From the NCBI RefSeq assembly GCF_038443385.1, contig NZ_CP151726.1, positions 4,216,001 through 4,280,000 on the forward strand: a DNA stretch of 64,000 bases, read 5' to 3'. The notes below the pieces were generated by a model that saw nothing but the letters and a program-made list of their open reading frames with translations, did not search any database and was not told where the DNA came from. Below are positions 7,688 through 17,700 of this stretch, piece after piece; the stretch's first letter is position 1; the number at the start of each line of letters is the position of its first letter. The position numbers and the translations under genes are program-made. This stretch comes from Stieleria varia. GTDB taxonomy: Bacteria; Planctomycetota; Planctomycetia; Pirellulales; Pirellulaceae.

Positions 7688-9295
7688 ATGAGTACCGCGA
7701 CAGCCTCCAGTCACTCGCACGTCCTGCCCGCCACCGGCCAACTCCGCGTCTACAACACGCTCAGCAAGACGAAGGAGCCGTTTGAGCCGCTTGAGCCGCC
7801 CAAGGTCGGTATCTATCTGTGCGGACCCACCGTCTACGCGGAATCTCACATCGGCCACATGGTCGGCCCCGTGATCTTTGACACGATCAAACGGTACCTG
7901 ACCTACTGCGGCTACCAAGTCACATGGGTCGTCAATATCACTGACGTGGACGACAAACTGATCAACAAGAGCAAGGAGCGTGGGATCCCGATCTGCCAAA
8001 TCGCGACCGAAATGACGGCCGATTACTTGGCCAATCTACGTGAATTGGGGGTCAATCAAATCGACCACATGCCTCGGGCAACCGACTACATCGGCCACAT
8101 CATCCGATTCATCCAGCAGTTGGTGGACAAGGACCACGCATACGCGGTCGATGGCGACGTGTTCTTTGACGTGGCCAAGGACCCTCGCTACGGACAACTT
8201 TCCAATCGACGCAGCGACGATCAGCAGGGCGAAGGCGGCGGAGCAGCGGCCAAGAAACGATCCCCCGGTGACTTTGCCCTCTGGAAATCCGCCAAAGCAG
8301 GTGAGATCGCTTGGGACAGCCCTTGGGGCTCCGGCCGACCCGGATGGCACATCGAGTGCAGCGCCATGAGCCACGAGATCCTCGGTAAGACCTTTGATAT
8401 CCACGGCGGCGGCTTGGACTTGATGTTCCCCCACCACGAAAACGAACTGGCACAAAGTAGCTGCTGCCACGACGCGCCGATGGTCAAATACTGGATGCAC
8501 AACGGCCTGATGCGAGCCGGTGAGAAAGGCAAGGTCGGTGGCAAGAGTGACCGCGACGACCAAGCCGCCAATGAGGCGTCGACCGAGGAAGCCGCATCGG
8601 GCAAGATCAGCCGCAGCAAAGGCGCCGGCGGATTGTCCGATCTGATTCGCCAACAGACCGGCGAGCGGATCCGTTTCTTTCTGCTCCGCACGCACTACCG
8701 ATCGACCATCGTTTACAACAACGAAGGACTCGAGGAAGCAGGCACGTCGCTGGAGGCTTTTTACCGTTTCTTTGCCCGCTACCAGGAAATCACCGGCGAG
8801 TCGTTCTATGCGATCGACGTCGCCAAGACCCGAGCAGCCGGCGAATTTGATCCCGCTCAAGACGAATTGCTGAAGCAGGTCCACGAGCTACGTGAAAAAT
8901 ACCTCGCAGCCATGGACGACGATTTCAATACCGGAGCCGCGATCAGTACGCTGTTCGATTGGCTCCGCATGCTCAATCGTCACATGGACCAAAACAATTT
9001 GGCTGCAGGTGCCGACGCTGACTCACCCGCCGTCCGCTCGCTTGCTAAAGCCACAGAAGTGTTTCGTGAGCTGGCCTCGATTCTCGGGCTGTTCGTCAAA
9101 GCTCCGCCGCAAGGAGGCGGTGACGATGACTCAGCGGACTTACTCGATCAAGCCATCCGGTTGCTGATCGATCTACGCAAAGAAGCACGCGAGAAAAAGG
9201 ACTACGCCACGGGCGATGCGATTCGTGATCGCTTGACCGCGATGGGCATCGCTTTGTTGGACAAGAAAGAAGGGACCTCGTGGGAACGAAGCTGA
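7688..9295 (+). CDS. cysS: cysteinyl-tRNA synthetase
   Basis: 535 residues, class Ia synthetase charging tRNA-Cys. Core features: [14 protein letters not shown] with a HIGH box at 54-57 and C45 as a zinc ligand, [18 protein letters not shown], and [10 protein letters not shown] before the helical domain. It is longer than the roughly 460-residue bacterial norm. About 30 extra residues (charged, Glu/Ala/Ser-rich) sit just before the KMSKS loop, and the loop itself reads KISRSKG near 304 rather than KMSKSLGN. The overall frame is intact, so this looks like a lineage variant and not decay. The last 16 nt overlap ruvC, implying translational coupling. Confidence 0.96.
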   Translation: MSTATASSHSHVLPATGQLRVYNTLSKTKEPFEPLEPPKVGIYLCGPTVYAESHIGHMVGPVIFDTIKRYLTYCGYQVTWVVNITDVDDKLINKSKERGIPICQIATEMTADYLANLRELGVNQIDHMPRATDYIGHIIRFIQQLVDKDHAYAVDGDVFFDVAKDPRYGQLSNRRSDDQQGEGGGAAAKKRSPGDFALWKSAKAGEIAWDSPWGSGRPGWHIECSAMSHEILGKTFDIHGGGLDLMFPHHENELAQSSCCHDAPMVKYWMHNGLMRAGEKGKVGGKSDRDDQAANEASTEEAASGKISRSKGAGGLSDLIRQQTGERIRFFLLRTHYRSTIVYNNEGLEEAGTSLEAFYRFFARYQEITGESFYAIDVAKTRAAGEFDPAQDELLKQVHELREKYLAAMDDDFNTGAAISTLFDWLRMLNRHMDQNNLAAGADADSPAVRSLAKATEVFRELASILGLFVKAPPQGGGDDDSADLLDQAIRLLIDLRKEAREKKDYATGDAIRDRLTAMGIALLDKKEGTSWERS

Positions 9296-9798
9296 CTTCG
9301 CCCCTCAAAATCCTTGGTATCGACCCGGGGCTGAACGTGACCGGGTACGGTGTGATCGAGATCCATGGCAAAACGCCACAGCTTTGCGAAGCCGGCGTCA
9401 TCCGCAGCAAAGCCCGTGATAGCCTGGAACAGCGATTGGCGGAACTTCACGAAGGTGTCACCGAAGTCATCGAGTTGCACCGCCCGAAATTCCTTGCCCT
9501 GGAGCAACTTTATTCTCACTACCAACGCCCACGCACCGCGATCTTGATGGGGCACGCCCGTGGCGTGATCTGCTTGGCCGCTGCCCAAGCCGGGATCGAA
9601 GTCAAAAGCATCGAACCGACACGAGTGAAGAAAACGATGACCGGCAACGGTCACGCCCCCAAAAGCCAGATCCAACAAGCTGTCAAGTTGCAGCTCAATC
9701 TCACCGAGATTCCCGAGCCCGCCGACGTTGCCGACGCCCTGGCCATCGCCATCTGCGGCCACCACTTCAGCAACTCGCCACTGTCCAAGCTGTTCTGA
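9280..9798 (+). CDS. ruvC: Holliday junction resolvase RuvC
   Basis: 172 residues, normal length. RuvC cuts four-way DNA junctions during recombination, with RuvAB. The four acidic catalytic residues are visible at family spacing: D15 (ILGIDPGLN), E75 (FLALEQLY), D149 and D152 ([10 protein letters not shown]). The GTG start at 9280 lies inside the cysS end, giving a 16-nt overlap. No later start precedes the conserved first strand. ruvA and ruvB are not adjacent. Confidence 0.95.
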   Translation: MGTKLTSPLKILGIDPGLNVTGYGVIEIHGKTPQLCEAGVIRSKARDSLEQRLAELHEGVTEVIELHRPKFLALEQLYSHYQRPRTAILMGHARGVICLAAAQAGIEVKSIEPTRVKKTMTGNGHAPKSQIQQAVKLQLNLTEIPEPADVADALAIAICGHHFSNSPLSKLF

Positions 9799-9883
9799 TG
9801 GAGAGTCGCCGTCAGCATCGCTGGTGACCAGGCTAGGCGCCATCCAGATCGCGAATCAAGCTTTCATCTCACATAAACAAAAC

Positions 9884-12800
9884 TCACTCTGGCTCACCGT
9901 CAGCATTTTCTAAGTCTTTGACTTCGGTGTCGCTATCATCCACGCCTTCTTCGGCATCAAGCATCTCCTTCAACTCAAGTAGGGCGGGATGGGAATGTAG
10001 AAAGCTCATCGAATAAAACTGCAACGCGCCTCCGATGGCGTCTGGTGATCTCAACATCTTTCGATAAATCGGTAGCGCCTCGTCGGTTTGCCCCAATCGA
10101 TGCAGGCATCCCGCCTCGATCCCCATCTGATTCATTGGCCCCAAAAACTGGTAGCCTTTCGATTTCGACTTCCAGTATTTCCTTGCCAACTCAAGTGCTT
10201 CGTCGTATCTGCCGCACTCAAAGAAAACCAGAGCGGCAACCAACTGAGTCTGGCCATCTTCAGGAAACTCCTCCAGGACGATTTCGATGAGAAACTCGAT
10301 GTTGTCGAGCGTGTGTAGGCGGTGTAACGCAGGCCTTCGGCGTCTCGCATCAATCGTCGCAACGAATAAGGGATCAGCCCCGTCTCTGCTCCATGCGATG
10401 AGGGCATTGCGAAGTGTGTCCCGGAGGACTCCGGCGTTTTGCCATCCCTGTCTACAATGATGGCGGACCCATGCTGCTGTTTCGTCTGGTCCCTTTGTCG
10501 CCAGATGAAAGAAAACCGCGTACGATCGCTGAGACTCATACTCCGCATGCTCCAAGGCCCTCTCCATCTCATCAAACGCTTCGTCATCCCGCCCGAGATC
10601 GGACAGCAGCCAAGCAATCATTTCCCGTTCCTCGAATCCGCCTGCTCCCAAATCAACGCACTTACGCATACTCGCCAGACAATTCTCATGATCCTTGATG
10701 CTGAGATAGCATTGAACAAACTGGCGTTCCAGAGGGAGTGAATCCGGTTGCTGACGCGATGCACTCTTCAGCAGCGAAAGCCGTTGTTGAGCCCGATCTG
10801 TCTCACCCAAAAGCCGACTTAACACAATGATGGCGTCGGCATCAGAGGGGTGAAGCTCAAGTTGCTCTCGGAGCAACTGCTCGGCATGTTCAAACTGCCC
10901 CAAAGAGAGCATGCAACTGGCGAGTTTAACTCTTTCGGTAAACTGATCTGGATTGGCAGAAAATGCCTGCCCCAAAAACTCCGCAGCCGCTTCGCGTTTC
11001 CCATTCGTCAGGCACTCGTTTGCGCGTTCGATGAAGGCAACTTGCAGCTTTGAAATCGCCCGATCATTCAATGCCAAGTTGAGTTGTCGCTTGGCGAGCG
11101 AGAAGACACGTCGAGTCAAATCCGAATTGGCGTCGGGGTTTTGGCGGAGCGTCAATGCGATGAAGCGGTCCAAGGCATTGGCATCGTTGGGGCGCAAGGA
11201 GACCGCGGCTGTCGCGTAGCCCATGGCATCTTCTCCCGTGGCCAGCCAATTGCCCATTCGGTTTTCGGCCAATGCCAGTAGCAGACGCTCGTTGTCCATT
11301 GATCGAACATAGGATTGCTGCAAGAGTTCGTATGCCAGGTCATGTATATTGAACCACTCGATTTCGTCGAATGTCCAATAGACGCGGATCTTTGTCAGTC
11401 GCTTCGTTCGGGGCGTTTCCTCTTTAGATGAGTACACCCGAACACGAAGTCCGTCGCGGAACTCCGTGGAGTTGGGAAACTCCACTTTGACGATGCAAGA
11501 ACAGACCTCACGTCCAGGGGGATGAGCAAACTTCCAAGCGGTCCCGTAATCTTGGTTGAACGCACCTTGAATCGGGCCGTCATAGGATCGAACTTGATCC
11601 GCCATCACATTTGTCTTCTTGAACTCCACCGCTCCGCCGTAGGAATGGCCTCTGCCGAACAGTTCAAGGATCGAAACTCTTTGAAAAGCACGATCAGATA
11701 GAGCCGAATCATCGAAGGTATCGATCCGAAACGCAGTGGGTGCGGGGTGCCCTTTTGGAAAACCGAGATAGTCGAGTGTGACGTCAAACTGCTGCCCAGG
11801 CGTGACTGTAATCCAGCCGTCGTCGGTCAGCGATGCATCCACATTGCTACCGATGCGTGGATCCTTTGTTTGCCACTGAATCTCATTTCTCAACTTCTCG
11901 ACCGTGCGATCGTTGGCGGATTGATTGACGAGATCAGAGAGCAGGATGATGTGATCGACCGGATGCTCACTCGCTGAGGGATCGCTAAGTAACCGCTGCA
12001 GCGACTCCAAGCCGGGGTTTTGCAACGATGCCCACAATTGCTGTGTCCATGGGTCTTGGTTCGCCTGATTCAATCTCTCCACGATTTGATCGACGTTTGC
12101 AGCGGTCGATTCGACATCCACGTGATCCGAGACACTCAGACGCAATCTCGCAAAATTTTGATCGCCCCACCGAGGGATGGAATGGTTGTGAAAGGTGATC
12201 CTCAACACGCGTGCAGTTCCCGGAGACGCCTCACTCAACAGCGTTTCATTCGCCATTTCGCCCATTCCGGCATCGTCCAAGCGAAAAATCGCCCATTGCT
12301 GACGAGTCGGCGAGAGCGTCAGATTCCAATGTGTTGCCGTGAGAGGTTCGTTGCGAAAACAAAATGAAGCCTCTGAGGACACGATGGAAATCGGCACGAC
12401 CCGTTCGCCCTGGACAAGTTCAACGACGAGGTTCGACATGCACGCACTGCCATCCGGGCCCCGCCCAATGGTCCCAGTTGCCGCGTCAACGTTGTCCTCA
12501 CCCCGAGTGCTCGGCAAGGCTTCGATTCGCAGCAATTCTGGGGTACTGTCCGATAGCGGGAAATCGAATTGATACACATCGCAAATCGGATTCTTTCCGA
12601 TTGCTTCGATGGAACCGTCTTGCCGCTGAACCAACTGTGCACCACCTTTCGAATCGTACTGCCCGTCCTGCAGCAATCGCCACGGGATTTCGGCTCGCAT
12701 TGTCGCAGGGGTGGCCTGTGCGACGGCCACTTGCAATAGTCGCAGGTGGATTTCGATTCGAGAGCGAGCCCACTCGGGCAACCGCTCTAATTTATCTAAG

Positions 12801-14683
12801 CCTTGTTCAGGTGATTGCAGATCCAGTCCCCACTCCTGTAACGCTTCGATCGTCGGGCCGATCGCAATACCGCTGGCGAAGTGTGGCTTTTCCTCAACAC
12901 TCCATGAACGGACGATCGGCGCTGATACGTCTTGGTCCATCGCCTCAAATCGAATCTTCTCGATTCGGTTCAGCAGCAAGATCGTTTCATTGATCTCTTC
13001 CCATTGATTGCGGAGACTGGCGACGCGGTCATGGACTTCGTTCCCTTCATCGTTCAGGCCCCCTTGCCACTCCTCTGCTTGCAGCACCGCCGCCCTGGCG
13101 CGATCCAGCTGCCCCTGAGTCGGGGCTTCCTGTGCGATATCAGCAAGCGATGTGGCGCCCGCAGTCAGCTCTTTGTCGATCCGGGCGACGATTTCGCGTT
13201 GCCGTTGTTTCAGCTCTTCGATTTGATTTTGCTGAACGAGCGCCGCGCGACGTTCAGCGTCCGCGAGGGCCTCTCGATTTCGTGCGATCCACCACCCCAC
13301 GGCGAGCGAACCGGCGAAACCGATGATGACAATGCTCAGCAGCATCGTACTGAGCCGTCGCCGCCGTCGCTCGGCCGCCGCAGTTTGCTCTGCTTCCTCT
13401 GCCCTTGCCCCCGAAGCAGCTCGATCCAGTTCTGCAACCCTCAGTCGGTCCTCCAGACTCGTTCGATACTCGATCATCTTGTGGGCAAGTTCACCTGCAT
13501 TGGCGGGCCGATCCAACTTGTTCGGCGAGAGAGCCTCTCGCACGATCGCCTTCAGAGCATCGTCGCAACCGCACTCGTCCAGACGCTGGTAGCATTCCTG
13601 CAGGTCCCCTTGGCGAACCATTTGCAACAGCTTGCGACCGTCGGGTTCGCGATAGGCGGGGTACCCGGTCAGGATGCGACACAAAATGGAGCCCAATGCG
13701 AATACGTCTGAACGGAAGTCCATTTCGTGGACGAGGCCGTTGGCCTGTTCGGGCGGCATGTAGGCAAGCGTACCGATGACGCTGCCGATTCGCGTTCGCG
13801 ACTCATCGGTCTGACTCGGGTCGGAATGGCTATCGGGAGAACTGGGCGTCTGAATGACCGTGACCGTTTGTTCGATAAGCTTGCCCGTGTCAGAAAGCTC
13901 ACCTTTGGCGACGACCACGCCTGGGTCTAGATCTTCCCGTGCATTCCTTTCTGCGACGATAGCCGACTCATCTGGTTGGCCGACGACCTTTGCCAAGCCC
14001 CAATCGAGGACTTGAACCTCGCCAAACGCTCCCACCATGATGTTGGACGCTTTCAAGTCACGATGGATGACATTCTTGGAATGCGCGTAGGCCAGGGTTT
14101 GGCACACCGAGACAAACGGGTCAAGCCAAACCTTCACATCGTTGGCGACGCCGTGCTGCTCCAGGGAATCGCTCAGCGTCTGTCCCTTGACGTACTTCAT
14201 CGTAAAGTACGAGATGCCTGAATCGAGCGTGCCGAAGTCATAGATGGGAACGATCCCAGGGTGTTGTAGCTGGCCGCCAATCTGCGCCTCTTCGACAAAT
14301 CGACGATGAAGGTCGACTCTCGACGTACCTTCACGCCTCAAGACCTTGAGCGCGACGTTGCGTCCCAGCACATGATCCAGGACCAAGTAGACCTCGCCCA
14401 TTCCACCACACCCAAGCAATCGCCGATAAGCGTATCGACGGGGTAGCGTTGGCGCATCGCCAGGAATGAAATCAGAGTCCGCAGCGGGTTCGGCAAATCC
14501 GTCGACGGCCAACCCGCATCCCTCGTTTGCACGCGACGGTTTCCGCATGTCCGAGTTTGCGAAATCAAAGGCACGCCCCAGCGTATCGAGTGAAACATCG
14601 CCGTCGGTATTACGATCATCAAGCCGAGTGGGATGGTCGCTTCCTCGTCCCGAGTTCGATGATGCGTTGTTCTCGTCTGTCAT
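9884..14683 (-). CDS. giant membrane Ser/Thr protein kinase with sensory and TPR domains
   Basis: About 1599 residues from ATG 14683 (a GTG 33 nt upstream is possible). Hanks-type kinase domain about 85-420: glycine loop GCGGMGEVY (91-99), VALK lysine (113), HRDLKASN (Asp 209), DWG in place of DFG, MPPEQ. Between DWG and MPPEQ there is an insert of about 75 polar residues in the activation segment. A transmembrane helix (about 450-475, LLSIVIIGFAGSLAVGWWI) and a coiled coil follow. The outer part has a region near 710-830 resembling the beta-sandwich insert of planctomycete PSD1 cytochrome proteins, a second beta-rich region near 1000-1110, and TPR-like repeats to the C-terminus. It lies about 97 nt downstream of the subtilase gene on the same strand, so co-transcription is plausible. 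Ligand and targets unknown. Confidence 0.88.
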   Translation of the reverse strand: MTDENNASSNSGRGSDHPTRLDDRNTDGDVSLDTLGRAFDFANSDMRKPSRANEGCGLAVDGFAEPAADSDFIPGDAPTLPRRYAYRRLLGCGGMGEVYLVLDHVLGRNVALKVLRREGTSRVDLHRRFVEEAQIGGQLQHPGIVPIYDFGTLDSGISYFTMKYVKGQTLSDSLEQHGVANDVKVWLDPFVSVCQTLAYAHSKNVIHRDLKASNIMVGAFGEVQVLDWGLAKVVGQPDESAIVAERNAREDLDPGVVVAKGELSDTGKLIEQTVTVIQTPSSPDSHSDPSQTDESRTRIGSVIGTLAYMPPEQANGLVHEMDFRSDVFALGSILCRILTGYPAYREPDGRKLLQMVRQGDLQECYQRLDECGCDDALKAIVREALSPNKLDRPANAGELAHKMIEYRTSLEDRLRVAELDRAASGARAEEAEQTAAAERRRRRLSTMLLSIVIIGFAGSLAVGWWIARNREALADAERRAALVQQNQIEELKQRQREIVARIDKELTAGATSLADIAQEAPTQGQLDRARAAVLQAEEWQGGLNDEGNEVHDRVASLRNQWEEINETILLLNRIEKIRFEAMDQDVSAPIVRSWSVEEKPHFASGIAIGPTIEALQEWGLDLQSPEQGLDKLERLPEWARSRIEIHLRLLQVAVAQATPATMRAEIPWRLLQDGQYDSKGGAQLVQRQDGSIEAIGKNPICDVYQFDFPLSDSTPELLRIEALPSTRGEDNVDAATGTIGRGPDGSACMSNLVVELVQGERVVPISIVSSEASFCFRNEPLTATHWNLTLSPTRQQWAIFRLDDAGMGEMANETLLSEASPGTARVLRITFHNHSIPRWGDQNFARLRLSVSDHVDVESTAANVDQIVERLNQANQDPWTQQLWASLQNPGLESLQRLLSDPSASEHPVDHIILLSDLVNQSANDRTVEKLRNEIQWQTKDPRIGSNVDASLTDDGWITVTPGQQFDVTLDYLGFPKGHPAPTAFRIDTFDDSALSDRAFQRVSILELFGRGHSYGGAVEFKKTNVMADQVRSYDGPIQGAFNQDYGTAWKFAHPPGREVCSCIVKVEFPNSTEFRDGLRVRVYSSKEETPRTKRLTKIRVYWTFDEIEWFNIHDLAYELLQQSYVRSMDNERLLLALAENRMGNWLATGEDAMGYATAAVSLRPNDANALDRFIALTLRQNPDANSDLTRRVFSLAKRQLNLALNDRAISKLQVAFIERANECLTNGKREAAAEFLGQAFSANPDQFTERVKLASCMLSLGQFEHAEQLLREQLELHPSDADAIIVLSRLLGETDRAQQRLSLLKSASRQQPDSLPLERQFVQCYLSIKDHENCLASMRKCVDLGAGGFEEREMIAWLLSDLGRDDEAFDEMERALEHAEYESQRSYAVFFHLATKGPDETAAWVRHHCRQGWQNAGVLRDTLRNALIAWSRDGADPLFVATIDARRRRPALHRLHTLDNIEFLIEIVLEEFPEDGQTQLVAALVFFECGRYDEALELARKYWKSKSKGYQFLGPMNQMGIEAGCLHRLGQTDEALPIYRKMLRSPDAIGGALQFYSMSFLHSHPALLELKEMLDAEEGVDDSDTEVKDLENADGEPE

Positions 14684-14780
14684 TTCGCGATACGGATTCT
14701 GTAGGGCGCGACCCACTCGACGGACTTACAGGGGGTACCAAACTGTGGCAATCCAAGCTCGTGAAATGGTCTTGAGAGGC

Positions 14781-17700
14781 TCAGTCTATCTCTCGCGATC
14801 CGATTGTACTGAAGACTTCATCGAACATGTTCAGGTTCGATGTCGCAGTCGTCGATTCAGAGCCATCCATTGCCGTCGGAGCGGTCGGAATCGAAGGCTC
14901 TGTCGCGGGCAACGTTCCGCCCGTCAACTGGAAAACCTCGAACAGATCACCTGAAAAACTGATCGTGCCGTTGCCGTCGATGTCATAACGGCGGAAGCTC
15001 GGATCCGCGGGATCGTTTCCAGTGTTTGAGAAAACGGTAAAAAGGTCTCCTGAGAAGCTAACGGAACCGGAGTTGTCGACGTCCCCTGGCAACACATTGA
15101 ATCGAAAGTGAAAGTCGCCAAGTGTGTTGGAGTCACCGGACGAAGATTCTTGACCGGTCGTCCATTCACCGTCCAGCCGGTTTCCCGCAGCGTCCGTCAA
15201 TGTGTCGAACACCGTCAACAGCATTCGATCCGCCTGGATACTGGCCAACGGACGAATCACCAGCCGATAGGTTGCCGGGTCGTAATCAATCGAATCCACC
15301 CGAGCCAAGTTCAGTCCGTCAGCGCCCTGCAGGAACAGGTGTTCGGGTGCCAGCGAATCTCCAACATCCTCGCTGAACTGTATAGTGATTTCATCGACTC
15401 CGCCTCGCCATGGCACGCTATGGGATTGATGAATACCACGCAACGAATAGCCGGGTTCATCGCCAAAAGTCTGACGCAGAGCCGAACCCCACTGCTCTGA
15501 GTTGACCCAGACATCGTCAATCCGTGGCGGCGTGACGTCGGGCGCAAAGTAGACGCCGAAGTTGTATCCGAGAAGCGGATCGCCGGTCACCACTGTCAGG
15601 TCCAGTTGGCCACTGGACGGATACGTCGCCACGGCGTGGTCAACGGGGCGGACTGTGATCCGATGATTACCCTGTGGCACATCCACGAACACGTAGTTTC
15701 CGGATTCATTGGCGGGAGTAATTGGATTGTCCGCCTGAGTCGTGGTGACACGGTCGACGCTGCCATCACCGTCGATATCCAGTTCGACAACTTGACCGGG
15801 AACCCCCGCGTCCGAAACGATCGGGTAGCTAAGCCGGAATTCGAATCCTGCACCGAGCCGCTGGACCACGACTCCGTTGCCAAACTGCACCGTGGCAGTC
15901 AATTCACCGTCCGACAGCCAACCGTTGATCGTCGCTGCATCGACCACCAGCGAATCCGAATCGGAAACAAGCAGATCGCCGCTGTTGACATTTCCGAGCC
16001 ACTGCAACGTCAACTCATTCTCGATGATGACGGTCGCCCCGGTGTTGGCGACACCCAGATAGCCAATCGCGGAAAGCTCCAGCGTCGCATCCCCCACGGC
16101 GGTTCCCATCGAAGCGATGGAAACATTCGTCACGATATCTCGCAGCACGGCAAGCGGGGCTTGATAGCTGCCCGAAGCAAGGTTTTCATCGGCGCTGACG
16201 TAGGCGATGGTGATCTTGATGAAGTTGCTATTGTTGGACGAAAACGATCCAGGGGCGATCGTTGTTGCTTGGAGCTGCAATACACCATCTGCGATAGCGG
16301 CGTCCCAAGCAGGCCCCTCCAGTTCCACGGTACGCGTGGCGTAGATCTCTGCATTGCCCTCCGGCTGAACTCCGGCGAACAGGGGATAAGTGATCGAGTC
16401 GAGCTTGACATTGAGTGTCGCATTCGCCAAACCCAGGTGACCACGGACCTGAACGGTCATTCTGGCGGCACCTGCGAAAGTCGGCAGGTTGGTGAGCGTG
16501 TAGTTCGATGGCACGTATGGAAAAATGGAGCCACCGAATGTGTGCGTCACAACAAACTCATGGTCGGCTCGTGAGTGAATGACACCGTCATTGTCCGAGT
16601 CATTGTAGACCGACCCAAAGATGGACGACTCAGGCGGATTGAGCAACACAGAAACCGTGTCGAGCCCGACACCCTGATTGCGATTGTTCGTCTCGTTTGT
16701 TTCAGCGATCAAACCGGTCGCGTCAACCACGTAGCCGATTGTGTAGTTCGTCTGCCCGTCCGTCCAGAACGTTTCGCCAGGACCTGGTAACGTCAAACGA
16801 ACTTGATCAACGATGCTGCCGCTGCCCAGGACCCCGGCAATGGAATCGGTTCCGATCCGGTAGTCCGTCGCAGGATCGATCGTGCTGTCGGAGCTGATGT
16901 AGAACTCAATGATCGAACCTGGGGTGGGACCGCCACCCGAGTTGGATACCGTGTATTCCAGTTCGACGACTCCGCCCCAGACGTCGTCTGAGGACAGAAC
17001 CGTCAATCCGGCGCCGGCTAAATCCTGGGGTAAATTATTGATGGTCACCCCAACCTGATCGACGCCTTCGGTGCTGCTAAGGTTGTTGAGCTCATTGAGC
17101 TCATCAATCGCTGAGAGTGAATCCACCCAAAGTCCAATCGTGTACTGCGAGTCGAAATCCCAGAACGGATCGTTGGCGGCAGGGAACGTAAATGGGACGG
17201 TCAAATTCGTGGACTGGCCGGCGCCCAGCGACGGTACAGCGGCATCCGCCAGTCGCAAGTCGCCGGTGAAGGAAACGACTTCGTTTCGACTCACAAACAA
17301 GCCGACTTCCGAGACAGGTGTTGCGGTGGAGCCCGAGTTGGTGATGGTGAAAGTCGCTGAGCCGGCGTCACCACGAAGCGGTCCGGCACTGACGGTTAGA
17401 TTCGAGATCGACAAATCGCTCGAGCTTTCCGCCATCGCCACAATGGATTCCGCGAGTGCCAACATATCAACGCCGGGATAGTCCACGCCCGTTTCGGGAA
17501 TCAATCCACGCCCCGGTCCGGTTTGGCGAATGAGGTGCTCGAACTCTTTGAACGTCAGGCGTCGACCAAGCTGATCCTCCGCGACTTCCTGAGCCAACAA
17601 GACCACTCCGGCAACGTGCGGCGAGGCCATCGACGTACCCGCCAGCGAACGGACGCCACCTCCCGGCCACGCCGCTTCGACCCGATCGCCAGGCGCAAAC

